Source: an uncultured bacterium (lineage in GTDB: Bacteria; Myxococcota_A; UBA9042; PHBI01). From it: 44,764 bases of DNA. Each line of letters starts with the position of its first letter. Position 1 is the stretch's first letter. Of this stretch, positions 38,430 to 44,764 are shown piece by piece. The notes under the pieces are model-generated. The model ran no database searches. It was not told where the DNA came from and was given only the letters and a program-made list of their open reading frames with translations. The stretch spans positions 1 through 44,764 of the forward strand of contig CALHXW010000183.1 of assembly GCA_938040325.1 (NCBI GenBank). The letters run 5' to 3'. The position numbers and the translations under genes are program-made.

Positions 38430-40330
38430 GCGTGCCTCCTGACGATCGCGGTCCGCTGGATGACCTCGAGACTCATCGCGATGTCTTGGCCGACGTAGAG
38501 AAAACGGGTGGCACCCGCCTTTCGCCAGGCGTCTTCATGGTCGCCGGGACGTCCGGCAACGACCACGCTGGTTGCACCCGCAGACCGCAAGCTCGCCACC
38601 AGTGGCTCAAGCTCGCTGACGTAGCGCTTGGTGGCGCCGGAGACCACCGCGACGCGCAGCTGGTTGGCCCGCAGCGCGTCCGCCGGGGCGGTGTCGCCCT
38701 CGGGCGTGACCAGGGCGATGCCACCCGCGGCGAGCGTGTTGGTGACCCACATGGTGCGCGCGTTGTGCTCTGCCACCGGGCCGAGCGTCACGAGCAACGC
38801 GCTCGGCTTGGCGATGTCGGCGTCGTCTCGCAGCGCCTCGAACGGCGCGCTCAGGTGCCGTGGCTCGAGCTCTTGGCAGCGCGTTGGCGTGCCGCTCGGC
38901 CACGTGATGGCATCTGCGGGTGCCGACTGGCGCTTCAAGTGGGCGTCCTCCTCGGCGTGGTCGACAGGCGTTGGCAGGACTTCGGTGAGGTTTGGGAATG
39001 CGGAGACGCCAACGACCGCGTCGCGTCGCTTCCGCAAGCGTGCCTTCTTGCGGCTCCACAGCGAGTCGACCAGGTGCTGGAGCTTGTCATCGACCAGCGC
39101 CGCGACCACGCCGCCTGCCTTCTCAGCCTGCTGCATCACCGCCCAAGCAATCCGGGCGACATCTGCCGTCATCGACTCGAGGGCCCACGCGCCGCTCGCC
39201 GGGTCGGTCACGGCGCCGAGGTGCGCTTCGTCGCGCAGGACCAGCGACGTGTTGCGTGCGACCCGACGGGCCAGGGGACTGGCGGATCCAAGCCGCGCGT
39301 CGAAGGGGGCAAGCTCGAAGACATCGGCGCCGCCGACGCCGGCAGCAAAGCACGCTGTCGTGCCGCGCAGGATGTTGACCCACGGATCGCGGATGCTCAG
39401 CGCGCGGGTCCCAAGCTCGGCGACCACATGGAGTGGTTTGGGCTCAGCGACCCCGCAGCCTTGCATCACCTGGGTCCAGAGCTGGCGCAGGGCGCGCAGC
39501 TTGGCCACGCCGAGCAGGAAGTCGGCGCCCAATGAGACGCGAAACGACATGAGGCTTGCGGTGTCTGCAGGTGCAACTCCCCGGGCGTCTAGCGCGCGCA
39601 GTGTCGACACCGCGCAGCCAAGCCCCCATCCGAGGCTCGCCGACTCCGACCCACCGCCGGCGTGAAAAGCGGAGTCTGAGACACTCAACGCATGCAGTTC
39701 GCGCCGCCCAGTGACTGCCTTGGTCAGCTCGGCCGCCTCGTCCCAGGCGGTCTCGATGCCCTGAGGGAGCAGGCCGGTGCTGGCTAAGTGACCGATGGGG
39801 TCCACCTCGAGCCTCATAGCCTCCGTGCGGGCCGAGCCCACCAGCGCGAGGCCCAAACGGGCGGTCGCGGCCCCGGCGTCGAGCGCCACATGCCCAGGTC
39901 CGCTGGCCTCGATGAGGCTGGTCCAGTCGCGAGGACCGAGCGCTGCGACCCCATCGAGCTTGAGGTCCGCGGGGGAGCCGCCGCGCGCCAGCGTCGAGTC
40001 TGCGACGAACCGCACGCTGTCGGCCCCGCCGGCACGCTCCGTCTGGGCGGACTCTGCGGCACGCTTCGGATCGGCGTCGACCACGCGGGCACTGATCGCC
40101 CACCCCCGTGCGCTTCGGTCGATGCTGGTTGCCTTGCCGCTGGTGTAGACCGGCTGCAGGGCGAAGCCGTCCACCAGCTCGCTGACGAGGCGCTTGTCGA
40201 ATGGGGCACCCTTGAGGTCGCGCTCCACCCGAGCTCGCCAGTCAGCGAGGGAAGCCGGCTCAAACTCACCCAGCGTCAGTGGCCCTGGCCCTGGCGCTCC
40301 CGCGCCGCCGTTTTCATCGGAGTTCTTCAT
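38426..40330 (-). CDS. mutA: Methylmalonyl-CoA mutase, small subunit
   Basis: 634 residues. Non-catalytic partner of the large subunit; same fold. The N-terminus ([22 protein letters not shown]) is typical of the family. The C-terminal B12-like domain lacks the D-x-H-x-x-G cobalamin ligand motif (the corresponding segment reads [17 protein letters not shown]), as expected for this subunit. First gene of mutA-mutB-meaB, with stop/start overlap to mutB. About 70 bases separate it from the ABC permease gene upstream on the same strand, so it may have its own promoter or be part of a longer transcript. Confidence 0.96.
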
Positions 40331-40399
40331 CCGCGCGACCCTACACGATGCTCCGAAGCGTCCGCCACCCGGGATTCGCGCGTGCGCCGGTCAGGACGC

Positions 40400-41497
40400 T
40401 CAGCGCCAGCGAAAGACCTTCAGTCCGATCACGAACCCGAGAAAGCCCCAGATCGCCAGCACGAGCATCTCACTGCCAAAGTCGCTGAGCGGCTGGCCGA
40501 AGTTGATGATGCCGCGCATGGCGTTGTTCATCGCCGTCAGCGGCAGCGCCTCGATCAGCGGGTGCAGGACCTCGGGGAAGCGCTCGTAGGGAAAGAACGT
40601 CCCGCTGACGATCCACATCGGCATCATCACCAAGTTGATGAGGCCCGAGGCAACCTCGACAGACTCGGTGCGGGCCGAGACGAAGATCGCCAAGCCAGTC
40701 ATCGCAATCCCGCCAAGGAACGCGATGCCCATCACCGCGAGCACAGAGCCTTGCAGCGTCACGTCGAAGGCCCAGGCGCCAAAGAGCAAGAGGGCCGCGA
40801 CTTCGACGATCAGAAAGCAGAGACGCGAGAGCATGATCGCCAGCAGGAAGTCTCGACGCCGCATGGGCGTGACGACGTAGCGCCGGAGCAGCTTCTTGCT
40901 GCGCTCGGTCACGATCGAGTAGCCCACGCCCCAGAGGCTCGAGCCGATGATGTTGAGCGCGATGAGCCCTGGCAGCAGAAAGTCGATGTAGCGACTGCCT
41001 CGCGGGACGTTCGTGTCGCTTCGGATCGTCGCCACGTCGCGGCGACCGAGCTTCGCCTGGATCGCCCGGTCGAGCTCCAGCCGCGCGAGCCGGCTCTCGG
41101 GCCGCGTGGGGTCTACCAGGACATCGACCATCGGCGGCGCGTAGCCACGCACGATGAGGTCGACCGATCCCTTGGCGAGCGCGCGGTCGAGCTCGGCGGC
41201 GGGCAGCTCCATGAGCGTGACCAGCTCTGCATCACCGAGCGCCTCGGTGAGCGCCGCAGCGTGTGGTGCACCGGCTTCAACGCCTGCGCGGATGGGCTCG
41301 GGGGGCTGCTCGCGAAACGCCAGCCCAAGAGCGACGGCCAAGAGCACCGGAAAGCCGAACACCCAGAAGACGGCGGCGGGCTCGCGCCAGAACTCAAGGA
41401 TCCGCGCCTTCGTCATCTGAAGCAGCGGCCGCTGGCGCTCCGTGCTCGCTGGTGGCGTGGCGGCGGGCTCAGCTCGCGTCGGCAGGTCGTCAGCCAT
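40400..41497 (-). CDS. ABC-2 type transporter permease
   Basis: 365 residues from ATG 41497, which overlaps the ATPase stop by eight bases; a frame start at 41581 would lie inside the ATPase gene. Layout: a cytoplasmic, Pro-rich N-terminus, membrane helix about 42-61, a large extracytoplasmic loop (about 62-175), then five hydrophobic segments between about 180 and 365, the last ending FRWR. This is the YadH/DrrB/YhaP-like ABC-2 export permease arrangement. Together with the ATPase it should form an exporter. The substrate is unknown; the long loop resembles YhhJ/NatB-type permeases. Confidence 0.9.
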   Translation of the reverse strand: MADDLPTRAEPAATPPASTERQRPLLQMTKARILEFWREPAAVFWVFGFPVLLAVALGLAFREQPPEPIRAGVEAGAPHAAALTEALGDAELVTLMELPAAELDRALAKGSVDLIVRGYAPPMVDVLVDPTRPESRLARLELDRAIQAKLGRRDVATIRSDTNVPRGSRYIDFLLPGLIALNIIGSSLWGVGYSIVTERSKKLLRRYVVTPMRRRDFLLAIMLSRLCFLIVEVAALLLFGAWAFDVTLQGSVLAVMGIAFLGGIAMTGLAIFVSARTESVEVASGLINLVMMPMWIVSGTFFPYERFPEVLHPLIEALPLTAMNNAMRGIINFGQPLSDFGSEMLVLAIWGFLGFVIGLKVFRWR

Positions 41498-42419
41498 CGC
41501 GGAGCCCCCTGCCGGTGAGGTGCACGAAGACGTCTTCGAGCGTCGCACGGTGGGTGGATAGCTCGTCGAGGCGCGCACCACGGGCTTCGACGCGCTCTAG
41601 GAGCGGGCCCATGGCGCCGGCGATCGAGTCGACGGCGAGCCGCACGCCCGGCGGGCGTGCGCGAACGCTCTGGACGCTCGGCAAGTCGTCGAAGTCGCTC
41701 AGCGGCAGCGGCGGCTCCGTGGTGAGGTCAACAACCTGCTGGGCGCCGAGCGACGCGATGAGGCCGTCAGGCGTGCCGCGGGCGATGATCTTTCCCTTGT
41801 CCATGACCGCCACGTCATCGGCCAGCTTCGCCGCCTCGTCCATATAGTGCGTGGTCAGCAGCACCGTCCCGCCCTCGCGCTTAAACGTGTCCACGATCTG
41901 CCAGATCGCCAGCCGCGCTTGGGGGTCGAGCCCGGTGGTTGGCTCGTCGAGGCAGAGCAGCTTTGGTGCCCCGACAAGCGCACACGCCAGGGCGAGTCGC
42001 TGCTTCTGGCCGCCAGAGAGCTTGTCGAAGAAGGCACGCCGCTTGGGCTCAAGCTGCACCAACGCCAGCAGCTCGTCTGGGTCTCGGCCCCGCTTGAAGA
42101 GGCTGCGGAAGAGCACGATGACTTCCTCCACGCGCATCTTGCGCGAGAAGTGGGTCTCCTGAAGCTGCACGCCGATGGACGCGCGAATGGCCTGGTCACT
42201 GGCCCGCCCGCTGCCCCATCGCAGGCCAAAGACGTCGATCGTGCCTGCGGTTGGCACCGTCAGCCCCTCGATCATCTCGACGGCGGTGGTCTTGCCGGCG
42301 CCATTGGGTCCAAGCAACCCAAGACAGGTTCCCGCCTCGATGGTGAGGTCGACCCCGTCGACTGCAACGGTGTCGGGATAGACCTTGCGGAGCCCGCTGC
42401 AGACGAGTGCCGTGCTCAC
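41490..42419 (-). CDS. ABC transporter ATP-binding protein
   Basis: 309 residues. Complete ATPase: Walker A GPNGAGKTT (37-45), Q-loop LQETH (86-90), signature LSGGQKQR (134-141), Walker B LLCLDEP (154-160), switch His in TTHYMDEA. The C-terminal part (about 225-309) is the DUF4162-like domain usual in CcmA/DrrA-type exporter ATPases. GTG start at 42419 overlaps the stop of the small membrane gene by four bases (GTGA); its end overlaps the permease start. Energises the ABC-2 permease; cytoplasmic face of the inner membrane. Confidence 0.96.
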   Translation of the reverse strand: MSTALVCSGLRKVYPDTVAVDGVDLTIEAGTCLGLLGPNGAGKTTAVEMIEGLTVPTAGTIDVFGLRWGSGRASDQAIRASIGVQLQETHFSRKMRVEEVIVLFRSLFKRGRDPDELLALVQLEPKRRAFFDKLSGGQKQRLALACALVGAPKLLCLDEPTTGLDPQARLAIWQIVDTFKREGGTVLLTTHYMDEAAKLADDVAVMDKGKIIARGTPDGLIASLGAQQVVDLTTEPPLPLSDFDDLPSVQSVRARPPGVRLAVDSIAGAMGPLLERVEARGARLDELSTHRATLEDVFVHLTGRGLRDG

Positions 42420-42595
42420 AGCGCCCGGACCACGCTAACGATAGCGAGCACCAGCAGCAGCGCGAGCATAGTCGCCGTCGACGTTCGCAGGCCACGGGTG
42501 CCGGTGGGCGGGTCGTTGGACTGGGGCGCGCCGGCGTAGAGTCCGGCGTCCTGCTGCACAGGCTTGTTTCCGCCAGCCGCCTCGCCTGGATCCAT
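42416..42595 (-). CDS. 59-residue single-pass membrane peptide between thioredoxin and ABC genes
   Basis: 59 residues, easily missed because of size. Its ATG shares a base with the stop of the TlpA-like gene (TGATG, 42593-42597) and its stop overlaps the GTG of the ATPase (GTGA), so it sits in a fully coupled four-gene unit, strong support that it is real. Residues 1-40 are polar, with Pro, Gly and Gln; residues about 42-57 are one hydrophobic helix (MLALLLVLAIVSVV) ending R-A-L. Length, single helix and position beside a TlpA/CcmG-like thioredoxin and a CcmA-like ATPase recall CcmD of cytochrome c maturation, but the sequence shows no CcmD signature and the helix is C-terminal. It may assemble or tether the other products. 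Confidence 0.72.
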   Translation of the reverse strand: MDPGEAAGGNKPVQQDAGLYAGAPQSNDPPTGTRGLRTSTATMLALLLVLAIVSVVRAL

Positions 42596-43278
42596 CAGCC
42601 AGGCTCCGTCAGCCGCTTGAAGTACTCGACGATCGACGGGTTGGCCCAGTCGCGCGCGTTGACGAAGCGGGCCACGACCTTGCCGTTGTAGAGCACATAG
42701 CTGTCGGGCAGCTTGGAGGTTCCAAACGCCTCGCGGAGCGTGCCCTCGCCGTCGGTCACCGGGTCGCGCAGGAGCAGCATGTCGCGAGACGCCGGCATCC
42801 CGCCGGCCCAGCGAACAAAGAAGTCGCGGATGGTGTCCCACGAGTCATCGTAGCTGATCGCCACCATGATGAAGCGTCGTCCATTCAGCTCGCGCCGCAG
42901 CCGGAACATGCTCGGCAGCTCGTCGCGGCAGGGCTTGCACCACGTTGCCCAGAAGTTCACGAAGATGAGCGTGTCGCTCGGGAACTCGTTGAGGCGCATC
43001 GACCCGCCGAGCTGTGGATCCCGCTCCATCGGAAGGGTCGCCTGGGCGGCCGTGAGCGGCGCGTCGACAAGGTCGGCGCCGATCTGGGGCATCAAGCGCT
43101 TGAGCTTCGCCTCCGGGCCCTTCGCCTGAATGGACGACATGACCTGCAGGACGACGAAGCACGCGACGGCCAGGCCGCAGGCGTACACGAACCAGCGCTG
43201 GACGCCTTGTAGCCGCCCGGCGCGCTCGTCGTCTGCGTCTACGTCATGGGAACCGGTGGTGTCAGCGTTGTCGGCCAT
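42595..43278 (-). CDS. Membrane-anchored TlpA/ResA-like thioredoxin
   Basis: 227 residues. A short cytoplasmic stretch, one membrane helix (about 28-48), then a periplasmic thioredoxin fold with FVNFWATWCKPCRDE; the active site is WCKPC (113-117) and a cis-Pro is expected at LPDSYVL. TlpA/ResA/CcmG proteins reduce disulfides outside the membrane, often on apocytochromes. The helices around ISYDDSWDTIRDFF are the family insertion. First gene of the coupled set thioredoxin, 59-residue peptide, ATPase, permease, divergent from the DUF1456 gene. A link to cytochrome maturation is possible but unproven. Confidence 0.93.
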   Translation of the reverse strand: MADNADTTGSHDVDADDERAGRLQGVQRWFVYACGLAVACFVVLQVMSSIQAKGPEAKLKRLMPQIGADLVDAPLTAAQATLPMERDPQLGGSMRLNEFPSDTLIFVNFWATWCKPCRDELPSMFRLRRELNGRRFIMVAISYDDSWDTIRDFFVRWAGGMPASRDMLLLRDPVTDGEGTLREAFGTSKLPDSYVLYNGKVVARFVNARDWANPSIVEYFKRLTEPG

Positions 43279-43468
43279 AGCAAGCGGCTATCAGACTTCG
43301 CGGGAAACTTCGAGCGCCGAGGCATGGCGTCCCCAACAACGGAAGGCGCCCAACGGACGTTCCCAAGGCCGGCTGCCTCTCGCCGCGCTCTTCGTTCGTC
43401 GCGGTGCCCGGCCAGCGTCGACCCTGGTTGGACGCCTTTGCTCTTGACCGAGCGGTGGCCTGGCTGCC

Positions 43469-43984
43469 ATGGGGCAGGCCCCGCGAACCGAGACCGAGTT
43501 GACCAAAAACCAAATCCTGCGCCGAATCCGCTACGTCTTCGACTTCAACGATTCGATGATGATCACGTTGTTCAGACAGGGGGGCGCAGAGGTCACCCGG
43601 GACCAGATCAGCGCGTGGCTAAAGCGAGAGGAGCAGGACGGGTTTCGGGAGTGTAGCGACACGGAGCTTGCGACCTTCCTCAACGGCCTGATCGTTCACC
43701 GTCGGGGCAAACGGGACGGACCGAGGCCTCAGCCCGAGCGGGTGCTGACCAACAACATGATCCTTGTGAAGCTCAGAATTGCGCTGAACCTTCGCGCCGA
43801 AGGCATGCTCGAGATCCTGCAGCTTGCCGACCGCACGCTCAGCAAGCACGAACTGAGTGCGCTCTTCAGAAAGCCTGGCCACAAGCACTTCCGCGTCTGT
43901 CAGGACCAGATCCTCCGCAACTTCTTGCGGGGCATGACGCTCAAGTTCAGGCCAGGCAGCTCCGACGAGGCCAGCGAGGCCTAG
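43469..43984 (+). CDS. yehS: DUF1456 family protein (YehS-like)
   Basis: 171 residues. Two DUF1456 repeats are clear: residues about 13-80 (NQILRRIRYVFDFND ... DTELATFLNGLIVHRRGKRD) and about 92-158 (NNMILVKLRIALNLRAEGMLEIL ... DQILRNFLRGM), each with the family's hydrophobic helices and the FLNGLI/FLRGM end. The function is unknown; a small helical cytoplasmic protein. ATG 43469 was kept, but TTG 43498 lies closer to the conserved start; neither has a good ribosome site. Its TAG stop lies in the CTAG that opens the inverted-repeat element at 43981, so transcription of this gene would run straight into that structure. Confidence 0.93.
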   Translation: MGQAPRTETELTKNQILRRIRYVFDFNDSMMITLFRQGGAEVTRDQISAWLKREEQDGFRECSDTELATFLNGLIVHRRGKRDGPRPQPERVLTNNMILVKLRIALNLRAEGMLEILQLADRTLSKHELSALFRKPGHKHFRVCQDQILRNFLRGMTLKFRPGSSDEASEA

Positions 43985-44611
43985 CCCGCATTTCTCACAA
44001 GAATTCGGCTGCGGACGGCGGATCTGCAGCACCTGTGCGGCCGTGTTCCTTGCGGAAAACTTAAGGGGGCTCGACACATCGACAGGAGCTGCGCCCCTGG
44101 ACCCGCGCCGTCGTTGCTCCTCGGTCACATATCCCGATAAACTCCCTCGTCGCGCCTTGGTGGCCAACGCAAGTCCGCACCAATTCGGATGCAATTCACC
44201 TGATAGGTGCTCCGGCAGTGTTGCCGGGAAATGCGGATTCTGGGACGCAGCGAGGTGGTGCCGCTGGGGTGATGAACGAGGGGAAACCACAACGCGGGTT
44301 GCAGGGGCGCAGCCCCTGAGTGATCTCGAGATCAACAGGAGCTGCGCCCCTGGGACCCGCGTTGAGCGCATCGGAAAGTCATCAGATTTCGCATTTCCCG
44401 GCAACGCTGCTAGCCCCAAATCAAGCGCTGTTTTCGAGCGAGGACAAGGAGGTGCCGCACAGGTGCGGCTGGCGCGGGCCACAACGCGGGTCCAGGGGCG
44501 CAGCTCCTGTCGATGTGTCGAGCCCCCTTGAGTTTTCCGCAAGGAGCACGGCCGCACAGGTGCTGCAGATCCGCCGTCCGCAGCCGAGTTGTTGTGAGAA
44601 GTGCGGGCTAG
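43981..44611. mobile_element. 631-bp element of nested inverted repeats, MITE-like
   Basis: Outer arms 43981-44107 and 44485-44611 are 127 bases each and match as inverted repeats with only five mismatches and no gaps. Inside lie a 21-base pair (44215-44235 with 44390-44410, one mismatch), a 28-base pair (44291-44318 with 44336-44363) and the perfect 14-base palindrome TGATCTCGAGATCA (44321-44334). The ends read CTAGCCCGCA...TGCGGGCTAG; CTAG at both sides could be a 4-base target duplication. No transposase frame is inside: the long frames crossing it on both strands have no similarity or ribosome site. Most likely a non-autonomous transposon-like element; a long structured RNA is the alternative. 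Confidence 0.75.
44083..44510. repeat. Four alternating copies of a GC hairpin motif
   Basis: A unit of about 26 bases with core CAGGAGCTGCGCCCCTG occurs at 44083-44107 (+), 44291-44318 (-), 44336-44363 (+) and 44485-44509 (-), alternating in direction. The unit is itself nearly palindromic; the copy at 44302-44318 (CAGGGGCGCAGCCCCTG) is a perfect 7-base stem with a three-base loop. Confidence 0.85.
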
Positions 44612-44684
44612 CGACAGCACTGACTCGCAGCTCAAGCGCAGGGCGCCAGCTCCCGCCCGCGGAAGCGACGCCTCATGCCGGCAG

Positions 44685-44764
44685 CTACTTGAACTCGATC
44701 GAGTCGAACAGAATCGCCGTGTCGAACACGGAGTCCCCAGTGTCTGTTGCAAACAAGCGCATCG
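44685..44764 (-). CDS. C-terminal fragment of a surface protein, possibly a choice-of-anchor domain (runs off right edge)
   Basis: Only the last 25 or so codons are in the window, ending FATDTGDSVFDTAILFDSIE then Phe, Lys, stop. The D-x-G-D-S-x-x-D-T-A-x-L-x-D pattern followed by a short strand is what I know from the ends of choice-of-anchor L-type beta-sandwich domains in secreted proteins (usually ...DTAVLIDN...). The resemblance is short, so treat it as a lead. Reads toward the inverted-repeat element. Confidence 0.5.
   Translation of the reverse strand, partial: MRLFATDTGDSVFDTAILFDSIEFK

Noticed and set aside
42416..43278. Reading the thioredoxin and small peptide as a complete cytochrome c maturation system
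   Set aside because: No CcmB, CcmC, CcmE, CcmF or CcmH is present and the permease is of ABC-2 export type.
43619..44752. Frames of 377 and 162 codons across the inverted-repeat element
   Set aside because: They read through palindromic DNA or antisense to DUF1456, have no ribosome site and no similarity; not a transposase.

Overview
GC-rich (about two thirds G+C by eye), gene-dense chromosomal DNA of a myxobacterium-like organism (Myxococcota, the former Deltaproteobacteria; Bradymonadia- or Sandaracinus-like bacteria would fit, but the sequence does not settle the class). The main pointers are two giant secreted proteins ending in MYXO-CTERM-type sorting tails, Myxococcus-type cysteine-rich repeats, thrombospondin type-3 (TSP3) calcium-binding repeats, and many lipoproteins with a C-G-D-D-D start after the lipobox. 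No tRNA, rRNA, CRISPR array, prophage or complete insertion sequence was seen.

Left third (1-25 kb): cell-surface and secreted proteins mixed with housekeeping genes. A LolC/LolE-type permease runs off the left edge and is divergent from a lipoprotein (1711-3516). Next come a 1793-residue Cys-repeat protein with a MYXO-CTERM tail (3685-9066), type I-beta DAHP synthase (aroF), RsuA pseudouridine synthase, a small lipoprotein, a 1786-residue FG-GAP/TSP3 MYXO-CTERM protein (11947-17307, minus), a coiled-coil membrane protein with a C-terminal basic tail, an 833-residue Cys-rich protein with an eight-cysteine-cluster end, an M1 aminopeptidase lipoprotein and a degenerate EAL-like protein.

Middle (25-35 kb): a glnB-glnA nitrogen operon (minus) with a clear terminator, a charged exported protein, a C45 acyltransferase-like enzyme translationally coupled to a Cys-rich lipoprotein, GreB, a DUF5685 protein overlapping a membrane protein that carries repeated winged-helix-like modules and a seven-cysteine cluster, and a two-heme cytochrome c-like lipoprotein.

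Right third (34.7-43.3 kb): a long minus-strand run. A TlpA-like thioredoxin, a 59-residue membrane peptide, an ABC ATPase and an ABC-2 permease are linked by start/stop overlaps. They are followed by methylmalonyl-CoA mutase small and large subunits, the MeaB chaperone GTPase and a single-domain response regulator. Together mutA-mutB-meaB interconvert succinyl-CoA and methylmalonyl-CoA (propionate and odd-chain or branched catabolism).

Right edge: a DUF1456/YehS gene ends exactly at a 631-bp element made of nested inverted repeats (43981-44611) with CTAG at both ends, the strongest candidate for an undescribed element here. A further minus-strand gene, probably a surface protein, is cut off at the edge.
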